From: Paenibacillus taichungensis
Lineage (GTDB): Bacteria; Bacillota; Bacilli; Paenibacillales; Paenibacillaceae
Assembly: GCF_013359905.1 (NCBI RefSeq)
Contig: NZ_JABMCC010000121.1
Coordinates: 558,001-622,000, forward strand
Length of the DNA stretch: 64,000 nt
Direction: 5' to 3'
Shown: in pieces, positions 1-8,364 of the stretch
Layout of the letters: each line of letters starts with the position of its first letter
How positions within the stretch are numbered: the first letter of the stretch is position 1
Position numbers and translations under genes: made by a program
The notes under the pieces: model-generated
Databases searched by the model: none
What the model was told of the DNA's origin: nothing
The model's input: only the letters and a program-made list of their open reading frames with translations

Positions 1-1445
1 GGTTCAGTCTTGTGTATAGCGGCAGCTTCACTGCACAAGCAGAAGTGGACCAGTTCCATACCACTCGTGTAACACTGGGAATCAATCCGTTTGAGTTCAG
101 CTGGAAGCTGGATTCGCAGGAGTCATTCCAGACACCTGAAACGGTTATGGTCTATTCGGACACAGGCCTCGATGGTATGTCCCAGTCGTATCATGAATTG
201 TATCGGGAGCGACTGGCACGCGGACAATTCCGCAATGCAGAGCGTCCGGTTCTGGTTAACAACTGGGAAGCGACCTATTTCGGCTTCAACGCAGATAAGA
301 TTGAGCAGATCGCCCAAGCAGGGAAGAAGCTTGGTATTGAACTGTTCGTACTGGATGATGGATGGTTCGGACATCGGGACAGCGATAACTCCTCACTCGG
401 TGACTGGATTGTGGACAAGAATAAACTGCCACAAGGCCTGGATGATTTGGCCAACCGGGTAACCAGTCTGGACATGCAGTTCGGATTATGGTTTGAGCCT
501 GAGATGATTTCGCCAGACAGCGAATTGTACCGTGCTCATCCGGACTGGTGTCTGCATGTGCCGGATCGCCGCCGGACGGAAGGGCGCCAACAACTGGTAC
601 TCGATTTCTCCCGTCAGGATGTGCGTGATGAGATTGTACGCATGCTAAGCGATGTGCTTGGATCCGCGCCGATCACTTATGTGAAATGGGACATGAACCG
701 GAATATGACGGAAATAGGTTCTGCATTGCTGCCAGCAGACAGACAGCGCGAGACAGCACATCGTTATATGCTTGGATTGTACGAAGTCATGGACCGGATT
801 ACTTCGTCGTTCCCGAATATCCTGTTCGAGAGCTGTTCAGGTGGTGGCGGCCGTTTTGATCCAGGTATGCTGTACTACATGCCGCAAACGTGGACCAGCG
901 ATAACACGGACGCGATATCCCGTTTGCGTATTCAGTATGGTACAAGCCTGGTATATCCGGTAAGTTCAATGGGGTCACATATCTCAGCTGTACCTAATCA
1001 TCAGGTCAACCGAATTACTTCTCTAGAGATTCGTGGACATGTCGCGATGTCTGGTAACTTTGGATACGAGCTGGATTTGACTCGTTTCTCAGAGGAAGAG
1101 AATGCCATTGTAAAGGCGCAGGTTGAGCTGTACAAAGAAATTCGGGGAACCATTCAATACGGAACGTTCCGTCGCTTGCTAAGTCCGTTTGAGGGAAATG
1201 AAACGGCCTGGATGTTTATTGCACCAGATGGCAGCGAAGCCGTTGTATTCTACTTCCGTGTGCTATCTGAACCGAATGCACCGCTCCAACGTCTGAAGCT
1301 GAAGGGTCTCGACCCTGACGCGGATTACCGCCTGAAAGGTGGTTCCGAGACGTTTACCGGGGATGCACTGATGTATGGTGGGATCTCCGTAGGCCGTGCA
1401 TCGGGAGACTATCTGAGTGAAATGTTCCGCTTCGAACGGGTATAA
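1..1445 (+). CDS. alpha-galactosidase, GH36 family (5' truncated by window edge)
   Basis: This is the C-terminal part, about 480 residues, of a glycoside hydrolase family 36 alpha-galactosidase, which releases terminal alpha-linked galactose from oligosaccharides such as raffinose or melibiose. The reading frame is already open at base 3, and the residues read there (FSLVYSGSF) are typical family interior, so the true start lies outside the window; full-length members have roughly 730 residues. The KWDMNR motif (near base 690) holds the nucleophile Asp. The CSGGGGRFD motif (near 835-860) holds the acid/base Asp. No signal peptide can be judged. A hairpin terminator follows 35 bases after the stop. 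Family assignment is secure; the exact substrate is not. Confidence 0.93.
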   Translation, partial: FSLVYSGSFTAQAEVDQFHTTRVTLGINPFEFSWKLDSQESFQTPETVMVYSDTGLDGMSQSYHELYRERLARGQFRNAERPVLVNNWEATYFGFNADKIEQIAQAGKKLGIELFVLDDGWFGHRDSDNSSLGDWIVDKNKLPQGLDDLANRVTSLDMQFGLWFEPEMISPDSELYRAHPDWCLHVPDRRRTEGRQQLVLDFSRQDVRDEIVRMLSDVLGSAPITYVKWDMNRNMTEIGSALLPADRQRETAHRYMLGLYEVMDRITSSFPNILFESCSGGGGRFDPGMLYYMPQTWTSDNTDAISRLRIQYGTSLVYPVSSMGSHISAVPNHQVNRITSLEIRGHVAMSGNFGYELDLTRFSEEENAIVKAQVELYKEIRGTIQYGTFRRLLSPFEGNETAWMFIAPDGSEAVVFYFRVLSEPNAPLQRLKLKGLDPDADYRLKGGSETFTGDALMYGGISVGRASGDYLSEMFRFERV

Positions 1446-1479
1446 TAAACTGGCGTGATGGCAGTGTTTGTCAGGAGAG

Positions 1480-1516
1480 ACCGGAAGACGTCGGGGAGAC
1501 GTTTTTCGGTTTTTTC
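1480..1516 (+). terminator. intrinsic terminator of alpha-galactosidase gene
   Basis: A 13-base-pair stem (ACCGGAAGACGTC with GACGTTTTTCGGT, two G-U pairs) closes a 5-base loop and is followed by a run of T. It sits 35 bases after the stop codon. Confidence 0.8.
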
Positions 1517-1719
1517 TAATGGCTGAGACGATGGTTTGATACGTAATCTCAATTGTAAGAACTTGTAACCTGGACGAATGCTGGAAATCTGAACGGGATT
1601 TTGTGATAATATAGGGGAGAGGAATCTGCTTGAATGCAGGTTCGATACTGTGATTACAGCAGCAAAGCTGCCCTGAACAAGCTTCAACTGAACGATTCAG
1701 GAAGGAAAGAGGGATTTAT

Positions 1720-3942
1720 TTGTCTGAACAGGAAACGGTTCTGGAACCCAATGAAGAAACAATAAAGGCAGAACGCCATGAACGAATCATCAAACAGGTA
1801 GCCAAGGAACTGTCACTGTCCTTGAAGCAGGTCCGCACCACGTCGGAGCTTCTGGACGAAGGCAATACGATTCCATTTATCGCCCGCTACCGTAAAGAAA
1901 TGACTGGAGAGCTGGATGAGAACCAGCTGCGGCTCATTGAAGAGCGCATCGTTTACTTGCGCAATCTGGAAGACCGCAAAGTGGAAGTCATCCGTATTAT
2001 AGAGGAACAAGGCAAGCTGACCGGAGAACTGAAACAGTCTATCACTCAGGCAGTTAAGCTGCAGGAAGTAGAGGACTTGTACCGTCCGTTTCGTCAGAAG
2101 CGGAAAACCCGTGCCAGTGTAGCGAAGGAAAAAGGTCTTGAACCACTCGCTGTCTGGATCTGGGGTCAACCGAAGCAAGGCAATGTCCTGGAGGAAGCTG
2201 CGCGTTATATCAATGCTGAACTTGGGGTAGAAGATGCAGAGGTCGCACTTCAGGGAGCCAAAGATATTCTGGCTGAGAATATTGCAGATGATGCTGCTAT
2301 TCGTGCATGGATTCGTCGTTATACGCTCGATCATGGCATGCTGACTTCGGAAGCGAAGGATGCTGAGCAGGAGTCTGTATATGAGAACTACTATGATTAT
2401 CGTGAATTAGCCAAAAAAATGCCTCCTCACCGTATTCTCGCAATTAACCGCGGTGAACGTGAAAACATTTTGAAGGTAGGTCTGGACGTGCAGCCTGAAC
2501 CAGCTCACCGCCACATGGAAGGACAAATCATTAAGGGTGCGTCTGCGGTACAGGACGTTTTGCGTGATGTGATTGAAGATGCTTATAAACGTTTGATTGC
2601 CCCTTCGATTGAGCGTGAGGTTCGTGCAGAGCTGACGGAAAAAGGTGAAAACCAAGCAATATCCGTATTCTCGGCTAATCTTCGTAATCTGCTGCTTCAG
2701 CCGCCGATTCATGGCAAACGTGTGCTTGGTGTCGATCCTGCCTACCGTACGGGTTGTAAACTGGCTGTCGTTGATGATACGGGCAAGCTGCTGGAAGTGG
2801 CTGTTACGTACCCAACGCCACCGCACAACAAGAAGCGTGAAGCTGCCGAGGTTTTCCATCGGATGATCAAGCAATATGATATCGGGTTGATTGTCATCGG
2901 TAATGGTACCGGATCCCGTGAAACAGAACAGTTTGTTGCCGAGATTATTCAGGAGAACGGGGACGAAAGTCTCGTGTATCTGATCGTCAATGAAGCTGGA
3001 GCGAGTGTATATTCTGCATCCAAGCTGGCCCAGGAAGAATTTCCGGATCTTGACGTTGCTGAACGGAGTGCTGCTTCGATTGCCCGCCGGGTGCAAGACC
3101 CGCTGGCTGAGCTGGTTAAGATTGATCCAAAAGCCATTGGTGTAGGCCAATACCAACATGACGTATCTCAAAAAATATTAGAAGAAAGCTTGAAGGCTGT
3201 TGTGGAATCCGCAGTTAACCATGTGGGCGTGGATGTGAATACGGCTTCGCCTTCACTGCTGTCCTATGTTGCAGGTGTGAATGCCACCATTGCCAAAAAT
3301 ATTGTGAAGTACCGTGAAGAGAACGGCCGGTTCACGAATCGTCGCCAGTTGCAAAAAGTGCCGCGTCTGGGTGCTAAAACCTATGAGCAATGCGTAGGCT
3401 TTATGCGGATTGGTGAAGGCGAGAACCCGCTGGATCGCACACCGATTCACCCTGAATCGTATAAGGTCGTAGACCAGCTCTTTAAGGAACTTCAGGTTGC
3501 GCTGGACAAGCTTGGCAGCAAGGAACTGTCTGTTCTCCTGTCTGAGCAACAACCGGAACAGCTGGCTGTGAAACTGGATGTGGGTGTGCCTACACTGCGT
3601 GATATTCTGGACAGCTTGCAGCGTCCGGGCCGTGACCCGCGTGAGGAAATGCCGCTACCGATCTTCCGCACAGATGTGCTCAAAATTGAGGATTTGGTGG
3701 AAGGCATGGAGCTGCAAGGTACGGTTCGTAACGTAATCGACTTTGGTGCCTTTGTTGATATCGGCATCAAGAGTGACGGACTTGTCCACATCTCACAGCT
3801 GAGTAACGGTTATGTCAAACATCCGATGGATGTTGTATCTGTCGGAGATAATGTAACGGTTTGGGTGATGAACGTGGATACCAAAAAAGGCCGTGTCGGC
3901 CTCACGATGAAGAAACCTGCTTCTTCTAAGCAGTCTTCCTAA
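1720..3942 (+). CDS. tex: Tex family S1 RNA-binding transcription accessory protein
   Basis: This 740-residue protein matches the Tex/YdcI family of cytoplasmic nucleic-acid binding proteins. Visible in order are a helical N-terminal Tex domain, a YqgF/RNase H-like region around residues 330-460 (with GVDPAYRTGCK), helix-hairpin-helix segments around 500-570 (TASPSLLSYVAGVNATIAKNIV and the following repeat) and a C-terminal S1 domain around 650-725 (GTVRNVIDFGAFVDIG). The start is a TTG at 1720 preceded by a purine-rich GGAAGGAAAGAGGG site. The gene is monocistronic with its own terminator. In Bacillus the same family gene also sits beside cmpA and sprT-like genes, which supports the call. 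Its precise role in transcription is not fixed by sequence. Confidence 0.95.
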   Translation: MSEQETVLEPNEETIKAERHERIIKQVAKELSLSLKQVRTTSELLDEGNTIPFIARYRKEMTGELDENQLRLIEERIVYLRNLEDRKVEVIRIIEEQGKLTGELKQSITQAVKLQEVEDLYRPFRQKRKTRASVAKEKGLEPLAVWIWGQPKQGNVLEEAARYINAELGVEDAEVALQGAKDILAENIADDAAIRAWIRRYTLDHGMLTSEAKDAEQESVYENYYDYRELAKKMPPHRILAINRGERENILKVGLDVQPEPAHRHMEGQIIKGASAVQDVLRDVIEDAYKRLIAPSIEREVRAELTEKGENQAISVFSANLRNLLLQPPIHGKRVLGVDPAYRTGCKLAVVDDTGKLLEVAVTYPTPPHNKKREAAEVFHRMIKQYDIGLIVIGNGTGSRETEQFVAEIIQENGDESLVYLIVNEAGASVYSASKLAQEEFPDLDVAERSAASIARRVQDPLAELVKIDPKAIGVGQYQHDVSQKILEESLKAVVESAVNHVGVDVNTASPSLLSYVAGVNATIAKNIVKYREENGRFTNRRQLQKVPRLGAKTYEQCVGFMRIGEGENPLDRTPIHPESYKVVDQLFKELQVALDKLGSKELSVLLSEQQPEQLAVKLDVGVPTLRDILDSLQRPGRDPREEMPLPIFRTDVLKIEDLVEGMELQGTVRNVIDFGAFVDIGIKSDGLVHISQLSNGYVKHPMDVVSVGDNVTVWVMNVDTKKGRVGLTMKKPASSKQSS

Positions 3943-3964
3943 TCCAGGCACAATGATCGGAGAA

Positions 3965-3994
3965 CAGCCTTCCCTGTAATGGGAAGGCTGTTTG
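3965..3994 (+). terminator. intrinsic terminator after tex
   Basis: A perfect 10-base-pair stem CAGCCTTCCC / GGGAAGGCTG closes a 6-base loop and is followed by TTTGTTGT, 22 bases after the tex stop codon. Confidence 0.88.
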
Positions 3995-4095
3995 TTGTCA
4001 GTTATAATAGTACTGTTGCCCGTACTGTATTCTTCGAAGGGATTTTATGAAAGAAGTGAGAGCTTGAAGTGGACGGAGAGAGTGGCGTCGGATTC

Positions 4096-4239
4096 TTAGA
4101 GTTCGCTGTCCGCGCTGCGCGGGGTGCCACTTGTCGGTTTGTTTCGGTAAAAGAACCAGCATTCGTTCAGCAGCTTGATCTGTCTGCTGTCCTTTTTGTG
4201 AAATGCACGCATCAGTTGATTGCAAAGCCATTGAGGCAA
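4096..4239 (-). CDS. cmpA: cortex morphogenetic protein CmpA-like small protein
   Basis: A 47-residue ORF on the minus strand starts with TTG at 4239 behind a very strong site (AGAGGAGGAG, then ATACCC, then TTG). The product begins MPQWLCNQLMRAFHKKD and continues with RQIKLLNECWFFYRNK. It closely follows the Bacillus subtilis CmpA sequence as I remember it (PTWLKNQL, RQIKLLNQCWYFYRKK). In B. subtilis CmpA controls spore cortex assembly by helping ClpXP degrade SpoIVA. The gene lies between tex and the sprT-like gene, the same neighbourhood as in B. subtilis. It is too short for a 60-residue cut-off and is overlaid by an incorrect longer frame. Function is by homology. Confidence 0.88.
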   Translation of the reverse strand: MPQWLCNQLMRAFHKKDSRQIKLLNECWFFYRNKPTSGTPRSADSEL

Positions 4240-4393
4240 GGGTATCTCCTCCTCTTGCATAATTCATCTGTACGTTAGCATATGTGGCAATAGCCTGGAC
4301 TGTGCGAATTAACCCGTGATGAACTCGGAAAATTCAATACGTATAAGAATATGGATTAAAGGACAGAGCCCATGGTTGTAGGGTGGAAAAAAT

Positions 4394-4431
4394 GAAAAAA
4401 GCGCAACCCCCGCTTTTAGGAGATGCGCTTT
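4394..4431 (-). terminator. intrinsic terminator of the 4470-4853 gene
   Basis: Read on the minus strand, AAAGCGCA and TGCGCTTT form an 8-base-pair stem followed by a T run (the A run at 4395-4400 on the plus strand). It lies about 40 bases past the stop of the minus-strand gene. Confidence 0.7.
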
Positions 4432-4469
4432 CGGTTCCATCCTGCATTAATAATAAGTCCATAAGTAAA

Positions 4470-4853
4470 TCAGAGTGATTCCATCTCTTCTTCATACCAT
4501 TGCTCTAATTGAGCCTGAAGGGCACGGATCTCAGTGAGCAGGGAAATCAAAGGATATTCGCTCTCTCTTAGTGCTGCAAAGCTTTGTTCAAGCGCATTGA
4601 TATAATCAAGGCCTCCGATGATGGAGAGTTGCTCGTCCAGAAGATCAAGATTGTCACATTCGGCGATTGCCCAAGGTAGAACAGGTACATCTGCTGCGGT
4701 AAGTTTGTCAATTTCTTTGTGCAGGCGCAGGTTGAGCGCACTGAGTTGATAAGCGTAATCGGCAGGCATTTCCACAAACTGCAATTGCTGTTCCTGCTGC
4801 AGGATGACGTAGCGCATTGTAGGCATAACGAGTAATAATCTCCCCTCATACAT
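4470..4853 (-). CDS. conserved hypothetical protein, 127 aa
   Basis: I do not recognise a characterised family. The protein is soluble and acidic, with no signal peptide or membrane segment. The N-terminal third is beta-like (MRYVILQQEQQLQFVEMP) and the rest is helical, ending in an acidic helix (LEQWYEEEMESL). The start is uncertain. The upstream ATG at 4853 has no clear Shine-Dalgarno site, while internal ATGs at 4826 and 4817 follow a GAGGGGAG stretch at workable distances. It is divergent from the sprT-like gene at 4947 and has its own terminator. Codon use resembles its neighbours. I assign no function. Confidence 0.8.
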   Translation of the reverse strand: MYEGRLLLVMPTMRYVILQQEQQLQFVEMPADYAYQLSALNLRLHKEIDKLTAADVPVLPWAIAECDNLDLLDEQLSIIGGLDYINALEQSFAALRESEYPLISLLTEIRALQAQLEQWYEEEMESL

Positions 4854-4946
4854 TCTACTTGACAGTGTAGCCTACGAAACGGTTAAAATTCAAGTATTAT
4901 GGCGGAAAAACAAATGGCCCAAGGAATGTGAAAGGAGGACAAGCCG

Positions 4947-5408
4947 ATGGAAAATGAGGAATTGCAGCAATGGATTGAGCAGGTGTCACTGGATCATTTC
5001 GGGGTTCCGTTCACTCATGAGGCGCTGTTTAATCGTCGCTTGACCACTACAGGTGGACGCTATATGCTCAAGAGTCACCGGATAGAGATTAATCCTCATC
5101 AGCTCGAAGCCTATGGGCGGGAAGAGGTTGAGAAAATCATCAAGCATGAACTGTGTCACTACCATCTGCACATTCGTGGACGCGGCTACCAACACCGTGA
5201 TCCTGAATTCAAGGCCTTATTGCAGAAGGTGGGCGGTTCGCGGTTCTGTCAGTCCCTTCCGGATGGAAAGGGCAGAAAACCATTACCGTATCGCTATAAG
5301 CTGGTGTGCAAGAGCTGCGGCACGGAATATTTGCGTAAACGCAAAGTTGATCCGAAGAGGTATCGCTGTGGTCGATGTGCGGGTAAGTTGGGGATTCATA
5401 CCATCTGA
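4947..5408 (+). CDS. SprT-like zinc metalloprotease-fold protein
   Basis: This 153-residue protein belongs to the SprT-like family (YdcK in B. subtilis). An HExxH-type motif HELCH lies at residues 67-71 followed by HYH, the expected zinc-binding catalytic helix. The C-terminus is a zinc ribbon with CKSC and CGRC pairs about 20 residues apart. An AAAGGAGG site lies 8 bases upstream of the ATG. Length agrees with the family. Proteolytic activity and substrate have not been shown for bacterial members I know of, so the role remains open. Position next to cmpA and tex matches Bacillus. Confidence 0.92.
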   Translation: MENEELQQWIEQVSLDHFGVPFTHEALFNRRLTTTGGRYMLKSHRIEINPHQLEAYGREEVEKIIKHELCHYHLHIRGRGYQHRDPEFKALLQKVGGSRFCQSLPDGKGRKPLPYRYKLVCKSCGTEYLRKRKVDPKRYRCGRCAGKLGIHTI

Positions 5409-5530
5409 GGTTAACGTTTATTGGAAACAACACTTCTTAGCACAAGACCCTCAAGACTATATGCAATACGCTCCCTGGCGAGCATTTATGGGAGTATCTG
5501 AAGCTTATAAAGAAAGTCACCGGAGGCATG

Positions 5531-5559
5531 TTGACTTGGAATATTAATCATGATAAATT
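5531..5559 (+). promoter_or_regulatory. candidate sigma-A promoter for tRNA-Asn/tRNA-Ser
   Basis: TTGACT at 5531-5536 and TAAATT at 5554-5559 are separated by 17 bases and lie 22 bases upstream of tRNA-Asn. Confidence 0.55.
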
Positions 5560-5580
5560 TAGGTTATTCAAGATTATTAT

Positions 5581-5656
5581 TCCCTGATAGCTCAGTTGGT
5601 AGAGCACTCGACTGTTAATCGAGTTGTCACAGGTTCGAGCCCTGTTCGGGGAGCCA
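5581..5656 (+). tRNA. tRNA-Asn (anticodon GTT), CCA encoded
   Basis: A full cloverleaf can be folded. The acceptor stem TCCCTGA pairs with TCGGGGA, the D-loop reads AGCTCAGTTGGTAGAGC, the anticodon arm is CTCGACTGTTAATCGAG with GTT, and the T-arm is CACAGGTTCGAGCCCTGT. The discriminator base G is followed by an encoded CCA. Confidence 0.97.
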
Positions 5657-5661
5657 TTCTT

Positions 5662-5750
5662 GGAGAGATACCCAAGTGGCTATAAGGGGACCCTCTGCTA
5701 AGGGGTTAGACTGCGTAAGCGGTGCGAGGGTTCGAATCCCTCTCTCTCCG
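5662..5750 (+). tRNA. tRNA-Ser (anticodon GCT)
   Basis: This is a class II tRNA with a long variable arm. The acceptor GGAGAGA pairs with TCTCTCC, the anticodon GCT lies in CCCTCTGCTAAGGGG, and the T-arm is GAGGGTTCGAATCCCTC. CCA is not encoded. It starts 5 bases after tRNA-Asn and is probably co-transcribed. Confidence 0.97.
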
Positions 5751-5856
5751 TTCTGATTTACTTCTCTGTATAAGGGATGAGAACCCTAAAGGTTCGTCGA
5801 AGCAAATACATCGCAGTCTCGAATGAAGTGAGAGTATGCCTCTCTCTCCGTTCTGA
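5739..5856. repeat. 18-bp direct repeat of the tRNA-Ser 3' end, offset 100 bp
   Basis: CCTCTCTCTCCGTTCTGA occurs at 5739-5756, where it covers the last bases of tRNA-Ser and its flank, and again exactly at 5839-5856. The 82 bases between show no gene. This may be a scar of recombination at the tRNA 3' end or a local duplication. Confidence 0.8.
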
Positions 5857-5869
5857 ATAAACCAAACAT

Positions 5870-5917
5870 AATCCCCCTCCTCAGTAACCTTTAACGGATA
5901 CTGAGGAGGGGGATTTT
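5870..5917. terminator. bidirectional terminator between tRNAs and arsR-type gene
   Basis: A long stem (AATCCCCCTCCTCAGTA with TACTGAGGAGGGGGATT) with a 12-base loop is flanked by a T run on the plus side and an A-rich flank on the other. It can end the tRNA transcript and the minus-strand regulator gene. Confidence 0.85.
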
Positions 5918-5968
5918 TGATGTATCGTCATTTTGACAATGTACAAGAAAGAATGCCTGGTTGCCGCG

Positions 5969-6667
5969 CTATAATGAAATACCCAATACCTCGTACAAAC
6001 CCTTCTTTCCAGCTTCCGTGACTTCCACCGAACGGCTGCCTGCCTTCTGGCGGGTCCAGTCCAGCTCAGACAAGCGGCGTCCCAGTTCGTCTCCCAGTAC
6101 ACCGGAAATATGATGACGACGCTCACTCCAGTCCAGACATTTGCGAGCCACAGCGCGGCGTGATCCTGCTTTTCCTTCAAGCAAAATGCCAAAAGAAGTG
6201 AACCATTCAATCCCTTTCTCTGTAATGTGGTAATCCTTGGCCTGCTCATCCTCAGGTTCTTCGAGATAACCTTCCCGCAATAACGCTTCACACAACGCTA
6301 TCCCTAATTTTCCGGCCAGATGCCCATAACAGGTTCGAGCAAAGCTTAGATGTTGAAGCTGGTTAGACTGTTTGAGAGATCTCACTTGTACTGGTGCGGC
6401 GATACTACCCATCGTCTCAATCAGAAAAGCAACCTCTTTTCCTGCGAGACGATAGTATCGATGTCGTCCTTGCTGTTCAACGACGAGCAGCCCGCCTTCG
6501 ACCAGCTTGGCGAGATGACTGCTTGCAGTTTGAGGGGTAACACCCGCCATGTATGCAAGTTCGCCGGCAGGAAGTGCACGACCATCCAACAAAGCTTCCA
6601 AAAAAATAGCACGACTGGGATCAGCAATTAACGATGCAATTACAGAAATATTCGGATATGTATTCAT
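5969..6667 (-). CDS. ArsR-family winged-helix transcriptional regulator, 232 aa
   Basis: The N-terminal ~95 residues are an ArsR-type winged helix, including LADPSRAIFLEALLDG, ELAYMAGVTPQTASSHLAKL (recognition helix) and the wing GLLVVEQQGRHRYYRL. The remaining ~130 residues form an extension seen in longer ArsR proteins (DUF-type C-terminal, with YHITEKGIEWF and VTEAGKKGLYEVLG). No conserved metal-binding Cys pair is apparent in the recognition helix, so a metal-sensing role is not supported. It is divergent from the flavin reductase-like gene at 6753 with 85 bases between, which makes that gene a likely target (inference). The terminator at 5870-5917 serves its 3' end. Confidence 0.9.
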   Translation of the reverse strand: MNTYPNISVIASLIADPSRAIFLEALLDGRALPAGELAYMAGVTPQTASSHLAKLVEGGLLVVEQQGRHRYYRLAGKEVAFLIETMGSIAAPVQVRSLKQSNQLQHLSFARTCYGHLAGKLGIALCEALLREGYLEEPEDEQAKDYHITEKGIEWFTSFGILLEGKAGSRRAVARKCLDWSERRHHISGVLGDELGRRLSELDWTRQKAGSRSVEVTEAGKKGLYEVLGISL

Positions 6668-6752
6668 ACTTCGATGATACCTTAACTATTGGTGTATTAC
6701 AATTAATCATGCATGAATTAGAACCCAAGAGATGGAAGGGACGGGTTGAAGA

Positions 6753-7436
6753 ATGGAGGAAGAAGCATTGTATACCAATGATAGAACGCAAAAAGAGTTT
6801 GAACCGGTGAAGCATCGGGATTTGAACAGAGAGCTGATACAGCACGAGGTGATAAATCCAAGTATTTTGTACTATGGCACACCTGTATTGCTGCTGAGTA
6901 CGTTAAATGAAGATGGAACGACAAACCTGTCGCCGCTTTCATCATCCTGGGCACTTGGTGACTGCCTTGTACTTGGAGTTGGTATTCAGGGCAAAGCCTT
7001 TGAGAACCTGAGCCGCCATCCCGAATGTGTGATTAATCTGCCGGATGCATCCTTGTGGGAGCAGGTTGAGGGACTCGGGCGTTATACCGGAATATATCCC
7101 GTTCCAGAGGAGAAAAGGATGATGGGATTTGAGTTTTGCGATGATAAATTTGCCGTCTCTGGACTGACACCCCAAGGTTCAATTCAAGTTGAGCCGGATA
7201 AAATAGCGGAGTGTCCGCTCCAGATTGAAGCCGCGGTAAAACAGATTCGTATCCCCGAACATACACCTTTCATGGCGATTGTGGAAGTAAAGGCGTTGAA
7301 GGTACATGTACATACCCGCCTGATATCAGGTTTGAACAAGATTAACCCGGAGAAGTGGAATCCTTTAATTTATAATTTCCGACATTATTATGGACTTGGA
7401 GAAAGGCATGGGGAGAGTTTTCGGGCAGAGAAGTGA
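6753..7436 (+). CDS. flavin reductase-like (FMN-binding split-barrel) protein, 227 aa
   Basis: The sequence has the split-barrel flavin-binding pattern of the flavin reductase-like family. NPSILYYGTPVLLLSTLNEDGTTNLSPLSSSW near residues 32-62 is followed by GIQGKAFENLSRHPECVINLPD, and the C-terminal half holds the conserved VEVKALKVH segment. Such proteins bind FMN and act as NAD(P)H flavin reductases or flavin-dependent oxidoreductases; the substrate cannot be read. No membrane segments are seen. The ATG at 6753 lies about 14 bases after GGAAGGGAC. It is divergent from an ArsR-type regulator that may control it. Confidence 0.85.
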   Translation: MEEEALYTNDRTQKEFEPVKHRDLNRELIQHEVINPSILYYGTPVLLLSTLNEDGTTNLSPLSSSWALGDCLVLGVGIQGKAFENLSRHPECVINLPDASLWEQVEGLGRYTGIYPVPEEKRMMGFEFCDDKFAVSGLTPQGSIQVEPDKIAECPLQIEAAVKQIRIPEHTPFMAIVEVKALKVHVHTRLISGLNKINPEKWNPLIYNFRHYYGLGERHGESFRAEK

Positions 7437-7645
7437 AGTAAATGGCCTGTATAGCATAGAAACGAATAAGTAATCCAGAATATATGGAGTGGTGCCGGTT
7501 GGGGTGCCGCTTCTTTCTATCTTTATTGAGGCTCCAATGAGATTTCATGTGGGCAATCACATAATTCGGTTATTTTATTAGGCAGGGATTGGGTAAATAG
7601 TAAAGAAAGAAACATGTAAGCATATACATAAGAGAGGTGATGAAC

Positions 7646-8317
7646 ATGGAAATGGAATACTTAATGCGTGTACTCATAGCTGGCATATGCGGCGTGTTGA
7701 TCGGATATGAGCGCAAGAACCGAATGAAGGAAGCGGGGATACGTACACACTTTGTTGTTGCGGTGGGTGCAGCATTGATGATGATTGTTTCCAAGTATGG
7801 CTTTCAGGATCAGGCTGGCTGGGCGAATCTCTCGCTTGACCCATCCAGGATTGCCGCACAGGTGGTCAGTGGGGTTGGCTTCATTGGAGCCGGGATGATC
7901 TTCACACAGCGCCACACGGTCCGGGGATTGACGACAGCGGCGGGAATCTGGGCGACTGCAGGAATGGGACTGGCTGTGGGTTCGGGATTGTATTGGACTG
8001 GGGCTGGGGTAACGCTGCTTATTGTAGTGGCACAGATGCTGCTGCATCGGCCGACACGCTGGTTGGTGTCCGCGAGAACAGAGACGCTGACCATTCGACT
8101 GCTAAAGGAAGGGGATACCCTCAAAACTGTTTTGGCTCTGCTGGGACAGGAGAAAATCTCGGTGGTCGGATTCAAAACGGAACAGCAAATAAGCACAGAC
8201 TCCGGAGAGGAGACTGTACTTGAATTCACTCTGCAACTGCCTGGATCATATCGGGCCGAGCAATTAATTGTTTTATTGCAGGATGTGCCTCATGTTCGAT
8301 CCGTTGATATGAGGTGA
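7646..8317 (+). CDS. MgtC/SapB family membrane protein
   Basis: This is an MgtC-like inner-membrane protein of about 223 residues. Hydrophobic helices occupy the first ~135 residues, with the family signatures GVLIGYERKNRMKEAGIRTH and QVVSGVGFIGAGMIF followed by VRGLTTAAGIWATAGMGLAVG. A soluble ACT-like tail follows (RLLKEGDTLKTVLALLGQ). The best start is the ATG at 7646, 6 bases after AGAGAGGTGAT; in-frame GTG and ATG codons at 7637 and 7640 overlap that site and are less likely. Relatives are linked to Mg2+ limitation and stress survival, but transport is not established. No riboswitch was recognised in the 200-base leader. Confidence 0.92.
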   Translation: MEMEYLMRVLIAGICGVLIGYERKNRMKEAGIRTHFVVAVGAALMMIVSKYGFQDQAGWANLSLDPSRIAAQVVSGVGFIGAGMIFTQRHTVRGLTTAAGIWATAGMGLAVGSGLYWTGAGVTLLIVVAQMLLHRPTRWLVSARTETLTIRLLKEGDTLKTVLALLGQEKISVVGFKTEQQISTDSGEETVLEFTLQLPGSYRAEQLIVLLQDVPHVRSVDMR

Positions 8318-8364
8318 GCCTTGGCTATTGCTAGGTCGCAATGCCGAATCATCACGACAATCAG

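Noticed and set aside
1813-2334. Long minus-strand frames inside tex (also 2407-3171)
   Set aside because: These are antisense shadows; the plus strand carries all Tex domains without interruption.
3998-4267. 89-codon minus-strand frame over the cmpA locus
   Set aside because: It shares the strong ribosome site region but gives a low-complexity product; the +1-shifted short frame gives CmpA.
4859-4889. TTGACA / TAAAAT promoter before the sprT-like gene
   Set aside because: The spacing is 19 bases and alternatives exist, so I did not list it as a promoter.
5751-5838. Integrated mobile element at tRNA-Ser
   Set aside because: Only 82 bases lie between the repeated tRNA tails and no integrase or other mobile gene is near; at most it is a scar.
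7810-8229. 139-codon minus-strand frame within the mgtC-like gene
   Set aside because: It is a mirror frame of a well-recognised membrane protein and has no start site or homology.
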